DNA of 64,000 nt from Acetivibrio alkalicellulosi (GCA_008125075.1 VLTH01000002.1:2380452-2444451); one strand, 5' to 3'. Shown: positions 54,708 to 63,646, numbered from the stretch's first letter. The notes: generated from the sequence alone by a model not told the origin. Numbers and translations are program-made.

Positions 54708-56012
54708 TTACAGATTGAAAATTTTTTTTGATATTCGTTTAACTTCATATTTTACTTTTTCTTCATCTATCGTCGTAAGCTGACCTTTTTCCATTACAAT
54801 ATTGCCATCAATAATTACTGTATCTACATCAGATCCTTGTACACAATAGGCAATAGCTGAAATAGGATTATTTATTGGGCAGATATGAGTTTTGTTCATA
54901 TCAAATAATATCACATCTGCCTTCATACCCTCTTTTATATAACCTATTTCTCTTTCCAGCCCAAGTGCTTTTGAGCTGTTTACCGTTGCCATCTTAAGAC
55001 ATTCATATGCATTTATACAAGTTGGGTCCATATTGACACCCTTGTGTATCATTGCTGTTAAATGTATTTCTTCAATAATGTTAAGATTGTTGTTGCTAGC
55101 CGCTCCGTCTGTTCCTAATGAAACATTAATACCTTTGCTTAAAAGTTCTGGGACTCTTGCTATTCCACTTCCTAGCTTTAAATTGCTGCTTGGATTGTGT
55201 ACAACATTCACCCCTTTTTCCTTAATTATTTCAATATCTTTTTTTGATAGGTGTACACAATGAGCTGCAATTACAGGCACATCAAGAACTCCTGTTTTTA
55301 AGCATATTTCGACCGGACTCATTCCATACTTCTCAATGCTTTCTTCTCTTTCCCTCAAAGTTTCAAGCATGTGTATGTGTATTCTAGCATCAAGTTCTTT
55401 TGCTATTTGGGCAGAACTACATAATGATTCCTCATCAAAAAGATATACTGAATGTATTTCGACAGATACTTTTATTCTTCCATTGGCACTGTTATTCCAT
55501 TTTTTATAATATTCAAAACAATCAGACATTTGATTAGCAAGTCTTTTTTTACTGGCATCAAACTTCCATGGACTTTTTGAAAGATTTGCTCTAATACCTG
55601 TATCAGATACAGCCCTTGCAACTTCATCCATATGAAGATACATATCAGCAAAAGTAGTTGTACCAGACTTTATCATTTCAGCTATACCAAGTAAACTACC
55701 CCAGTAAACATCTTCAGGTTCCATTTTTGCCTCTGCAGGAAAAATATTATTAAATAACCATTCATGTAAACTAACATCATCTGCACAATTTCTTAAAATA
55801 GTCATTGCACAATGTGTATGAGCATTAACTAATCCTGGCATAAGAATTTTATTTTTTCCGTTAATTACATAGTCAGGTTTAAACTCCTCATTTTTAGTTC
55901 TACTTATAAAAGATATATATCCTCCTTCTATACCTAGAAATGCATTTTTAATAATATCTTCAGAATTATAATCGCAAGTAATTATATCAATATTTTCAAT
56001 TAGTATTTTCAC
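54708..56012 (-). CDS. mtaD: 5-methylthioadenosine/S-adenosylhomocysteine deaminase
   Basis: A 434-residue amidohydrolase with LMPGLVNAHTHCAMTILR (metal His pair), the ADDVSLHEWLFNNIFPAE segment found in MTA/SAH deaminases, HIHMLET, AAHCVHLSKKDI and SLGTDGAASNNNL. It deaminates SAH and/or MTA to the inosyl form. SAH-related functions (adenosine-kinase-like, methyltransferase, AhcY) are encoded over the following 9 kb, so a role in SAH removal is supported by context. Confidence 0.9.
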   Translation of the reverse strand: MKILIENIDIITCDYNSEDIIKNAFLGIEGGYISFISRTKNEEFKPDYVINGKNKILMPGLVNAHTHCAMTILRNCADDVSLHEWLFNNIFPAEAKMEPEDVYWGSLLGIAEMIKSGTTTFADMYLHMDEVARAVSDTGIRANLSKSPWKFDASKKRLANQMSDCFEYYKKWNNSANGRIKVSVEIHSVYLFDEESLCSSAQIAKELDARIHIHMLETLREREESIEKYGMSPVEICLKTGVLDVPVIAAHCVHLSKKDIEIIKEKGVNVVHNPSSNLKLGSGIARVPELLSKGINVSLGTDGAASNNNLNIIEEIHLTAMIHKGVNMDPTCINAYECLKMATVNSSKALGLEREIGYIKEGMKADVILFDMNKTHICPINNPISAIAYCVQGSDVDTVIIDGNIVMEKGQLTTIDEEKVKYEVKRISKKIFNL

Positions 56013-56095
56013 TAATAAGTTCTCCTTTTTTTGAGTTAAATACTTATTCCTTAGTCTATTATTTATTTAATTATCGGATAATATTATTTCTTTCT

Positions 56096-56473
56096 TTACC
56101 ATGTAATATAATTCCTCTCAAACTTTTCCCAAATAATTATAATTACAGTTCCAATAAAATAGCACAAAATATCTTTTACATCAAATGTAGTTCCAATTAT
56201 TGTTGAAAGAACTTTATTGCTCTGTAAATTAAGAACTTCTACAATATTAAAATATTGCAGAAGTTCAACTGTCAAGGCAAATATAAAAATATATATTGGT
56301 AAAAATTTTATTGTCTTTTTTGCAAATGTCCTTATTAATGTATATATTAGAATAACTACCAAAATGTCTCCCACATATGGCCTAATAATTTTATCTCTTA
56401 CAAAAAGTGCAATTATTATCTCTATTATGAGTAAAATAAAAAAGATAATCAAATACCTTTTATTTATCTTCAT
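56096..56473 (-). CDS. DUF2809 membrane protein
   Basis: The product is 125 residues from the ATG at 56473 behind GAAGGAG; an extension to 56554 would be encoded by a family B repeat and is rejected. Four hydrophobic segments: YLIIFFILLIIEIIIALFV, VGDILVVILIYTLIRTF, FLPIYIFIFALTVELLQYF and FDVKDILCYFIGTVIIIIWE. The VELLQ...DxxDxxxxxxG pattern is typical of DUF2809. Function unknown. Confidence 0.82.
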   Translation of the reverse strand: MKINKRYLIIFFILLIIEIIIALFVRDKIIRPYVGDILVVILIYTLIRTFAKKTIKFLPIYIFIFALTVELLQYFNIVEVLNLQSNKVLSTIIGTTFDVKDILCYFIGTVIIIIWEKFERNYITW

Positions 56474-56485
56474 AAAATTCTCCTT

Positions 56486-56613
56486 CAGAGTACCTTTTGA
56501 TTTTATGCGCGTGCAATTTGTTTGCTTCGCAAACATGCACATGCGCAGAGACATTCATTCGCACTATACTTTTCATTTTATGTTGGTGAACTTTTTGCTC
56601 ATGAATGTCTATT
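56486..56613. repeat. Family B element, DUF2809/pfkB locus, copy 1
   Basis: GATTTTATGCGCGTGCAATT, GTTTGCTTCGCAAAC, TGCACATGCGCAGAGACATT, CATTCGCACTATAC, then TTTTGCTCATGAATGTC. The first palindrome (GCGCGTGCA/TGCACATGCGC) and the second (GACATTCAT/ATGAATGTC) are well preserved. Confidence 0.9.
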
Positions 56614-56756
56614 CTAAAAATACTTTTTAGAATAGAACCTTTGATTTTATGCGCGTGCAATTTGTTTGCTTCGCAAACATGCACATGCGCAGAGACATTC
56701 ATTCGCACTATACTTTTCATTTTATGTTGGTGAACTTTTTGCTCATGAATGTCTAT
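56614..56756. repeat. Family B element, DUF2809/pfkB locus, copy 2
   Basis: Essentially identical to the preceding copy at a period of 144 bp. The pfkB stop codon lies inside its last bases (GTCTATT). Confidence 0.9.
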
Positions 56757-57682
56757 TTGAAATTTTCATTATATCTTTCATTAAATTCCTCAAGGGTATA
56801 ATTGTGACTTTGACCACCTACATGTTCAACTGCATATACTGCTGCAACATTTGCAAGCCTTCCCATTTTCTCAAGGGATCCCCCCTCAAAATATCCCTTT
56901 AATAATCCAGCTCTGAATGCATCTCCTGCACCTGTTGGATCAACAACTTTTAAAGGCTTAGCTGAAGGAATATGTACTACTTCTTTTCCACATCTTATAA
57001 TAGATCCTTTTTCTCCTTGTGTTTCTACAAGTATTTCAACATTCTTTAAAATTTCTTCCTCTAAAAGGCCTGTCTTTTCAAGCATCAAATTATATTCATA
57101 TTCATTAAAAACAGCTATTTTAGCATTCATAATACCATTAATAAGATCTACACAAGAAAGTCTAGGAATCTGCATTCCCGGATCAAATAAATAAGATCTG
57201 CCAATCTCTTGACACTCACTTGCCCATTTAATCATAGCATCAGGTTCTGTAGGCGCAATAATTGCCATAGATATTTCGTCTTCTATTCCCTTTATAGATA
57301 TTTCAATATCTTTTGACATAGCTCCAGGGTAAAAACCTGTAATTTGATTACTGTTCATATCTGTTGTGATAAAACAAGATGCTGTATAATCATCATCTAA
57401 TACCCTTATGTAATCTGTATCCACTCCATTTTCATTTAACCAGCTTCTGTAACTTAAAAAATCTTGTCCCGCTGTACCTGCAATAACAGGCTTTAGCCCT
57501 ATCATTGCTAAGTTATAAGCTATGTTAGGAGCTGTTCCTCCACGGAGTTTTTTAAGAGTATTTACAAGAAAACTAATATTTAGAGCATGAATTTTATCAG
57601 GTAGTATGTGATCTTTAAAATAACCTGGAAATTCCATAATATGATCATACGCTATTGACCCACAAACTAAAATCCTTGACAT
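56753..57682 (-). CDS. PfkB-family carbohydrate kinase, adenosine-kinase-like
   Basis: A 309-residue ribokinase-fold protein. The substrate-side motif reads LRGGTAPNIAYNLAMIGLKP, and the C-terminal signature with the catalytic Asp reads VVDPTGAGDAFRAGLLKGY. Its sequence style (HALNISFLVNTLKKLRGGTAPNIA) is that of bacterial adenosine-kinase-like members. Adenosine released from SAH would be its substrate in this SAH-related neighbourhood. A sugar substrate cannot be excluded. Confidence 0.8.
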   Translation of the reverse strand: MSRILVCGSIAYDHIMEFPGYFKDHILPDKIHALNISFLVNTLKKLRGGTAPNIAYNLAMIGLKPVIAGTAGQDFLSYRSWLNENGVDTDYIRVLDDDYTASCFITTDMNSNQITGFYPGAMSKDIEISIKGIEDEISMAIIAPTEPDAMIKWASECQEIGRSYLFDPGMQIPRLSCVDLINGIMNAKIAVFNEYEYNLMLEKTGLLEEEILKNVEILVETQGEKGSIIRCGKEVVHIPSAKPLKVVDPTGAGDAFRAGLLKGYFEGGSLEKMGRLANVAAVYAVEHVGGQSHNYTLEEFNERYNENFK

Positions 57683-57725
57683 AAATAGCCTCCCATTACA
57701 TTTTATAAACCGTTTTTATTCTATA

Positions 57726-58538
57726 TTACAATCTCTTATTAGCAGTTAGTGCAAATATGTTTACGTTAGGTGTTTGACCTGTATTTTTTACATTTTCATT
57801 TACTTTAGTAATCTTAATACCGCTAAAACCATTGTCAGCAAACCACCTTTTAATTTTACACTCATTAAAACCTGGCCACAAATCATGCATTTTTTCTTTT
57901 AGTTCCATATCATTGTGCTCATAAAAATCAGATAGAAAAATTAATCCTTGTGGCTTTAAAACTCTGTTGATTTCTTTTATTGCCATTTCTGGCTGTTCTA
58001 TGTGATGAAGGTACATATTGGCACACACCATGTCAACAGCTTCATCTTCTATTGGAATTTCAAGTCCGTCACTTTCTAATGTGTCTATATTTTTTATACC
58101 ATTAGACCTTGCGTTCTTTTTAAGTTCTTTAATCATTTCTTTAGATATGTCAACAGCTATCACTTTTTTTACATATTCTGCTACAGCTATTGATATATAT
58201 CCATTACCCGACCCCAAGTCAATAACAGTCATTTTTTTATTAAGCATTCCTAAGCCTACTAAATGGTTTTTTATAGATTCGTCATAATATCCTTTTCTGA
58301 TCTCTTCCCACTTTGGTGCAATTTCATTAAAATATTCTTTAGTATCTCCTTCACTGGCAGAATAATCATGAGATTCACCTTTAGAAAGCCATTCAATAAG
58401 AGCTTGTCTACTAAATCTCCACTCTCTTCCGATTTTTCTGGCTGGAACCTTTTCTTCCTTTAGAAGCTTTATAAACGTCTTAACGCTTACGTTAAAAAGC
58501 TCTGCTGCCTCTTCTAAGGTAAGTATTTCTTTATTCAT
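57726..58538 (-). CDS. Excisionase-type HTH fused to SAM-dependent methyltransferase
   Basis: A 270-residue protein. Residues 1-52 are a MerR/excisionase-like helix-turn-helix (TLEEAAELFNVSVKTFIKLL, KIGREWRFSRQALIEWL). Residues about 70-265 form a class I methyltransferase with VIDLGSGNGYISIAVAEYV (motif I), VIAVDISKEMI, LEIPIEDEAVDMVCANMYLH and INRVLKPQGLIFLSDF. The second part resembles UbiE/ArsM-like small-molecule methyltransferases. It lies 43 bp upstream of the adenosine-kinase-like gene on the same strand. The combination suggests a DNA-bound or autoregulating enzyme; the substrate is unknown. Confidence 0.88.
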   Translation of the reverse strand: MNKEILTLEEAAELFNVSVKTFIKLLKEEKVPARKIGREWRFSRQALIEWLSKGESHDYSASEGDTKEYFNEIAPKWEEIRKGYYDESIKNHLVGLGMLNKKMTVIDLGSGNGYISIAVAEYVKKVIAVDISKEMIKELKKNARSNGIKNIDTLESDGLEIPIEDEAVDMVCANMYLHHIEQPEMAIKEINRVLKPQGLIFLSDFYEHNDMELKEKMHDLWPGFNECKIKRWFADNGFSGIKITKVNENVKNTGQTPNVNIFALTANKRL

Positions 58539-58833
58539 TAAAATACACCTCTTTTAGTTTCTTCTACATGTAAATTATATAATATCTATTTTAAATTATC
58601 AACACCTATTTTCATTTATATACACTAAATCGGCATTTAAATTCAATCAAATAAATACTTTTTTAAAATAAGTTGTCTTACTTCTAAAAAAAGGAATATT
58701 AATAACACCATAGAGAACTCTAGATTTTATGTTGCCTTTTCATTATTGTGTCTAACGTTAGTTTATATAATGAACTGTTATGATAAGCACTAGATAAGTA
58801 AATATATTTCAAGATCATATAAAAATAAATACC
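58539..58833. other. AT-rich intergenic region
   Basis: Holds the upstream region of the HTH-methyltransferase gene. I see no gene or clear element before the family C repeat. Confidence 0.4.
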
Positions 58834-59031
58834 GGGTGCATGTAACAAATGTGAAGAAAAATATTCCAAAAACTAAAGTTTCGCAGTTTAGAGCCTGTAA
58901 ATACTCCTCGGGGTCGAGCAAAACTCGCTTCGCTCAAACAATGCTCTCCCTTTCCTCGTCGCATTAACAGGCTCTACTACTTGCTTCACAATGTTTCTTC
59001 CATATTTTCTTCACTTAAATAATATGCACCC
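58834..59031. repeat. Family C element, full copy with terminal inverted repeats
   Basis: It begins GGGTGCATGTAACAAATGTG and ends ATTTAAATAATATGCACCC-like (CACTTAAATAATATGCACCC). The ends pair over about 35 bp (GGGTGCAT, GTGAAGAAAA and CATATT/TATTCC parts). Inner sequence contains AGCCTGT/ACAGGCT and GAGCAAAACTCGCTTCGCTC hairpins. A partial copy is at 39842 and an internal fragment is near 26805. MITE-like; no coding capacity. Confidence 0.7.
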
Positions 59032-59033
59032 AT

Positions 59034-59066
59034 AAATACCCCTCATATAGACATTGAGGGGTATTT
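59034..59066 (-). terminator. Hairpin after the decayed small gene
   Basis: AAATACCCCTCA paired with TGAGGGGTATTT around TATAGACAT. It is homologous to the terminator at 60997 and belongs to the duplicated segment. Confidence 0.8.
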
Positions 59067-59075
59067 TATGTGTAC

Positions 59076-59308
59076 TTAGTGTATCTTTATGCTAACAAGA
59101 ATTTGATTTCGTCCATTTTGAAAGGTTTTTTCGTGTTACAATCTTTTATTACCAATACATTATAAATGGTATCAGTATGGTTATAGTAGTTGTTTCCTTC
59201 ATCAATTACCAAGGTCTTAACTCTGTGACATTTTTTTTAAAGTTAAGATTCTCAGCATTTATTATTTGGCCATTCGGATTTGGTTTGGTTTATTATATTG
59301 CTCCAATG
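59076..59308 (-). pseudogene. Decayed duplicate of the small gene at 61039
   Basis: The nucleotide sequence matches 61039-61293 along its length: ATTTGATTTCGTCCATTTTG, then TTATAGTAGTTGTTTCCTTC and AGATTCTCAGCATTTATTAT. The start codon is lost (CAATG/ATTGG at the site) and several small deletions break the frame. Its terminator hairpin (59034) is also shared. The segment is therefore a roughly 270-bp direct duplication on the far side of the peptidase gene. Confidence 0.8.
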
Positions 59309-59319
59309 TCTAATCTCTA

Positions 59320-60423
59320 CTATTCATATATTTCTAATTCAAATATTCGTGCTGCATGGTTTGAATTTTGTTCTGACTGTGTAATATATAATCTTATATA
59401 CCTTGCAGTAAAAGGAGTAACAGTTCTGTCAGTTACATTAGAAACATTTCCTGTTACTGTGTCAACATCTACCCATGTATAACCATCAAAACTCTTTTGC
59501 AACTTAAAATTTCTTGTATTATATAAAGGTGTTTCTCCACCCTCACCAGCATGTTTAACTATCCACCTTGATATAGTGTAATTCTGCTGAAGATCTACCC
59601 TTAACCACTTGTCTCCATAATTTGTTGAGCACCACTTACTATTTCCAGAAACCACCCCATCTACGGCTTTTTCTGGATTCTCACCCACAATATGCCCACT
59701 TGCAATTACAGGCTTATTTAAAGCAATGTTATTACCGTTAATAGGTTCTGTAATGTCTGGATTTTGTGAATATTCAGTCCATAATTGATCTAATGTTCTT
59801 CCTGTAAGAAATGTCCATAATGTACTTGAATACCTAAAATTAGTCAGTCTCCAATCTATTTGATCAACAATATTAGGATTTATATGTATTTCCAACCACA
59901 AAAGGAATCTTGCAGTAACTCTATATCCATCAGTGTAGCTTTGACTAGGCGAGTACCCAGGCAAATACCATCCTTGAACTGAGTTGTTAAGACCATATAC
60001 ATGACGCGCATAGTCTGCAATTCCCTCTGTCAACCACCAAGGAGTTTGACTTGAGTAAGACTGCACCACATGCATTATCTCATGAGTTACCACATCTATA
60101 TCATTAGGATTATTTTTAAACCAGTTTGAAGAATAAACAACAGTATCGCCAAGTGCATATGCTGGGTACTCATTCATATCTTTATCAATAACAAAATTTA
60201 CAATCCTTGGGGCATTAGAATTAAAACGGCTTACCAGCTGTGGGTACACAATAAAAAAAGTGTCAATCATCTTTTGCTTTACATTAGCATCAAATGTTGG
60301 ATCATTATTGCTCCAATTCAAGGTATATTCACCAATTGTATAAGTATCAGTTTCTCCATACACCACTCCTGAAAACATAAACAAAAAAGAAATTACCAAA
60401 GTCAAACAAATCAGTTTTTTCAT
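59320..60423 (-). CDS. Secreted basic-secretory-protein (BSP) family peptidase with F5/8 type C domain
   Basis: The product is 367 residues from the ATG at 60423 behind GGAGGTAGATG. A signal peptide (MKKLICLTLVISFLFMFSGVVYG) is followed by a BSP/plant-type peptidase domain with the zinc motif VVTHEIMHVVQ and the WWLTEGIADYARH stretch. The last 130 residues form a discoidin/F5-8C sugar-binding domain (NIALNKPVIASGHIVGENPEKAVDG ... FTARYIRLYITQSE). Likely an extracellular peptidase bound to carbohydrate. It lies between the two copies of a duplicated small-gene segment. Confidence 0.88.
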   Translation of the reverse strand: MKKLICLTLVISFLFMFSGVVYGETDTYTIGEYTLNWSNNDPTFDANVKQKMIDTFFIVYPQLVSRFNSNAPRIVNFVIDKDMNEYPAYALGDTVVYSSNWFKNNPNDIDVVTHEIMHVVQSYSSQTPWWLTEGIADYARHVYGLNNSVQGWYLPGYSPSQSYTDGYRVTARFLLWLEIHINPNIVDQIDWRLTNFRYSSTLWTFLTGRTLDQLWTEYSQNPDITEPINGNNIALNKPVIASGHIVGENPEKAVDGVVSGNSKWCSTNYGDKWLRVDLQQNYTISRWIVKHAGEGGETPLYNTRNFKLQKSFDGYTWVDVDTVTGNVSNVTDRTVTPFTARYIRLYITQSEQNSNHAARIFELEIYE

Positions 60424-60896
60424 GTCATCTACCTCCACTTTAATCTTTAGATTTTTTACTACTCATTTTTTCTTATTCTTACATACTTTTTTACTTCATT
60501 GTTGCAGTCATTGTTTTTTGACAACTTAGGTACCCTTCAACATTTTACCACCATATATAAACTTATTCAAGCTAAATATTTAAACAAACAATACTGATAG
60601 GTTCTACATTGCACGACTTAAGTTCTAGAATATTTTTTTTGAATTTATTAAATGTACACCATATTTACAAAATTCTATATACATTTGACTTTCTTGTTTT
60701 CAATTATAGAAGCATTATTTATGATTAATTAATCTAATCTATTATTGCAAATATTTAGGCAGCTCTGCATTAAAAGGATCTTTTACCGAATCCGAAATCA
60801 TTGAATTGTTGACCCAAATTGTTAATCAATCCAATGAATATATAGAATAATACAGATACATTAAGTCAAAAAATTTTTAGAATAACTTGATTTAAT
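60424..60896. other. Intergenic region upstream of the peptidase gene
   Basis: AT-rich. It must hold the peptidase promoter; I cannot choose one. No gene seen. Confidence 0.4.
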
Positions 60897-60897
60897 C

Positions 60898-60994
60898 TAA
60901 GGAGTTTCTTATAATATTACTTCCTATTTTCAATGGGCCATTTGGCATCAAATGAGACCTGTAGTGAAATAGTAGTGGATGTTTATATTTTAAA
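60898..60994. repeat. Family A hairpin element, copy 3
   Basis: AAGGAGTTTCTTATAATATT, ACTTCCTATTTTCAATGGGC, CATTTGGCATCAAATGAGAC, then GTAGTGAAATAGTAGTGGAT. The inner hairpin CATTTGGCATCAAATG differs in sequence from copies 1 and 2 but still pairs. It abuts the terminator at 60997. Confidence 0.7.
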
Positions 60995-60996
60995 AT

Positions 60997-61029
60997 AAAC
61001 ACCCCTCATATAGGCATTGAGGGGTGTTT
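60997..61029 (-). terminator. Terminator of the small unknown gene
   Basis: AAACACCCCTCA paired with TGAGGGGTGTTT around TATAGGCAT, followed on the minus strand by a T-rich run (ATTTTAAAATATAA). Confidence 0.85.
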
Positions 61030-61038
61030 TATGTGTAC

Positions 61039-61293
61039 TTAGTGTTTCTTCATGCTAACAAGAATTTGATTTCGTCCATTTCGAAATGATTTTTTTACAT
61101 CATAGCCTTTCATTACCAATTTATCATAAATAGTGTCAGTCTGGTTATAGTAGTTGTTTCCTACATCAAGAACCAAGGTCTCATCAGACTTTAGTTCTTG
61201 TGACAATTTTTCTAAAGTTGAGTCAATGTTAAGATTCTCAGCATTTATTATTTCGCCATTTTGATTTTGGTTTGCCTCATTATTTTGATCCAT
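61039..61293 (-). CDS. Small acidic protein of unknown function
   Basis: The product is 84 residues from the ATG at 61293 behind GGAGGG; an upstream extension to 61359 is encoded by a family B remnant and is rejected. It begins with an Asn/Gln/Glu-rich segment (MDQNNEANQNQNGE), has a helical middle (STLEKLSQELKSDETLVLDVG), and a basic end (YDVKKSFRNGRNQILVSMKK). I do not recognise the family. It has its own terminator and a decayed copy 2 kb away, so it is a real transcribed unit. Confidence 0.7.
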   Translation of the reverse strand: MDQNNEANQNQNGEIINAENLNIDSTLEKLSQELKSDETLVLDVGNNYYNQTDTIYDKLVMKGYDVKKSFRNGRNQILVSMKKH

Positions 61294-61312
61294 TGTTACC
61301 CTCCAATTTCTA

Positions 61313-61422
61313 TTGATTTTATGTTCGTGTAATCTTTTTGCTATGGCAAACATGTACATGCTTAAGTGATATTCATTGGTATTATACTTTTCATCTTAAG
61401 CTTATGCTTATGAATGTCTATT
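61313..61422. repeat. Family B element, degenerate copy
   Basis: TTTTATGTTCGTGTAATCTT, TTTGCTATGGCAAAC, ATGTACATGCTTAAGTG, then ATATTCATTGG and CTTATGAATGTCTATT. The order is that of family B but pairing in the first stem is partly lost. Confidence 0.65.
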
Positions 61423-61882
61423 AGTTAAAATGTAATATTTATTATTAACACTTATATGTGTAAATATAAATAATAAACCCTCTAATAAAACTAATTTAAT
61501 TTATACTAAAGTTACCATTTACGTCTACTTTCATAGGTAAATTTTTATCATGTATTATTTACTAAACAACTGCTAATTTCATCAAGTAGTGTTCATAAGT
61601 TACAGTAGTTTTTGCTTCAAAAATAAACAGTTTTTGCAGTAAAACTCATTATATAATCATATATTTCACGCACCACAGGTATTAAATGTGTTTAAAAAAA
61701 TATGTACCCACCCCTTTTACTATCTCTTGCCTTTAATAACACCAAATGGTATAATAGTTTTATTAAAAAGCTTAATGGAAAAATATTATTTAAAAATGAA
61801 AAATCGTAATCTTTATTATCTAAAATGCTTTTTGTGTTTATTCAAAATTTTATAACTTTAAATTTGTGGGGGGGTTTATATT
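61423..61882. other. Divergent intergenic region
   Basis: AT-rich promoter region for the membrane protein at 61883 and the small gene. No gene or clear structured element found. Confidence 0.4.
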
Positions 61883-63646
61883 GTGAAAAAAATACTTTTC
61901 TCCTTTATACTTATTTTATTATGTTTCTTAATTCCCATTTATATATATGGGGATGGAATGGCTTTTAAAAGACATGAAGGTGTGTGGAGCTTACTTGATG
62001 AAGAACATCAATTGTGTGCCATACATTATGAAGACAATCGACAAAATATGATTCTTGCCATCAGTGTAGGAGATAATCTTGATGGGGAGGAAGCTTCCTG
62101 GATTTTTCCTGTTCCTTCAACTCCAGAAAATGTTAATTTAGGTATTGTAAAAGGATTCCCCGATTTTGTAGGAAGAGATGTAAAGGTATTAGCAAAATCA
62201 AATATTTCTGAAATGTTCTATTTAATAAGATCAAGCCAGATATATCCCTTATTTTATATTTTTGATGGCTATTGGAAGTCAGATAACTCTAGTAACATAA
62301 TTCATCAAAGTGTCCGGGAAATGGGGTTGGCATCAGATTTGATATCTTCTTCCCATGTAGAACCACTATTAGAATATCTAAATGAAAAAGGATTTGATTT
62401 AGATGAGGAATACATTTCTATTTTAGATGATTATATTGGAGAAGAATATTCATTTGTAGTCTCCTGGATATACGATGTTGAAGAATTTAAAAAGAACCAG
62501 GAAAACAACTACTATGATATATCTTCAAATATATTAGGAGTTAATCTGTCTTTTCCAACAGATAAATTATATTTTCCTCTAAAACCCACATCAGCATATG
62601 GTAATATGGTAGTGCCAGCTACAATTTATGTAACAGAATTTGTCACTCCAAAATTATTTGAAGAAATACTTCCTTACACAGAAGTAAATTACTTTAATGG
62701 TTCGATAATAAACCTAGAAGCTCTTGATAACCAAGTACCATTTTATAAAAACTCAAACAAAAGAATTAACTATACACAAATACAAATAAAAGCTCCATCA
62801 AATATGTTAAAAGAAGATTTGTGGATAGATGTTAGCTATCCTTCTCATATTAAATTTGCAGATTTTATAAATAAAAACAATCTTTTTATTTATGGATTTA
62901 TTATATTCTTACTTATATCCCTTGCTTCAGGTCTTATATCAGGTATAATTTACTCTTTTAGATCACCAATTCCAAAGTACAAACTTCTATTGCTTGGACT
63001 TAGTAATATATTCAGCATTGCAGGAGTCTTTTTTGCTTCTAAGCTAATTATTGGAACGCAAGCAAATGATGACACTTATGAATATATTTATAATAATAAA
63101 CAGGCAATTACTAAAAATTTCAATACAGCTCTATTTGTAAACCTATCTGTTTCGATAATTGCTTTTTTATATGTTTTTATTTCATTAACCAAAGAAACTT
63201 ATTATTTTAATGCATTATCTGCTTTTGTATTAATTTTAATACTCTTTATTATACAAGTTTTAATACTTAGTAAAGAGAGTACTCATAAAGAACATCAAGA
63301 AAATACCTACTACATTCTCAATTTAGGCAGATTCATCTATCTTTTATCTATCAACTTTATTCTTCCGTTATTAATAATAGGTACGTTTATTTTTTCAAAT
63401 AGCTCGAATTATTTTTGGTTTGATTCTGTACTTTCGATAGGATCATTAATAATAATAGCATGTTTGAATATTTTTTCACTTTCAACTCTTATTATTTTTA
63501 ATAAAAATCTATATGCAAGCCGTTTAGGATCAAAATGTCTTCATGCTATCCCTAAAAATGAATCAATAAAAATAGCACTTTCATTTACATTGACTTTTAT
63601 TCTTTTATCATATGTTACTGAGTTTTTAATAAAATTTTTTATTTAA
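61883..63646 (+). CDS. Membrane protein with extracytoplasmic DUF2330-like domain and seven C-terminal membrane segments
   Basis: A 587-residue protein with a GTG start behind GTGGGGGGG. A signal-like segment (about 1-22) precedes an extracytoplasmic region of about 310 residues that includes HQLCAIHYEDNRQNMILAIS and SWIFPVPSTPENVNLGI. This pattern resembles DUF2330-type proteins. The C-terminal 270 residues contain about seven hydrophobic helices (LFIYGFIIFLLISLASGLI through SFTLTFILLSYVTEFLIKFF). Function unknown. It converges on ahcY at a shared terminator. Confidence 0.7.
   Translation: MKKILFSFILILLCFLIPIYIYGDGMAFKRHEGVWSLLDEEHQLCAIHYEDNRQNMILAISVGDNLDGEEASWIFPVPSTPENVNLGIVKGFPDFVGRDVKVLAKSNISEMFYLIRSSQIYPLFYIFDGYWKSDNSSNIIHQSVREMGLASDLISSSHVEPLLEYLNEKGFDLDEEYISILDDYIGEEYSFVVSWIYDVEEFKKNQENNYYDISSNILGVNLSFPTDKLYFPLKPTSAYGNMVVPATIYVTEFVTPKLFEEILPYTEVNYFNGSIINLEALDNQVPFYKNSNKRINYTQIQIKAPSNMLKEDLWIDVSYPSHIKFADFINKNNLFIYGFIIFLLISLASGLISGIIYSFRSPIPKYKLLLLGLSNIFSIAGVFFASKLIIGTQANDDTYEYIYNNKQAITKNFNTALFVNLSVSIIAFLYVFISLTKETYYFNALSAFVLILILFIIQVLILSKESTHKEHQENTYYILNLGRFIYLLSINFILPLLIIGTFIFSNSSNYFWFDSVLSIGSLIIIACLNIFSLSTLIIFNKNLYASRLGSKCLHAIPKNESIKIALSFTLTFILLSYVTEFLIKFFI

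Noticed and set aside
59177..59482. 101-codon plus-strand frame
   Set aside because: It is antisense to the decayed small-gene copy and the end of the peptidase gene. It has no ribosome site or recognisable domain.
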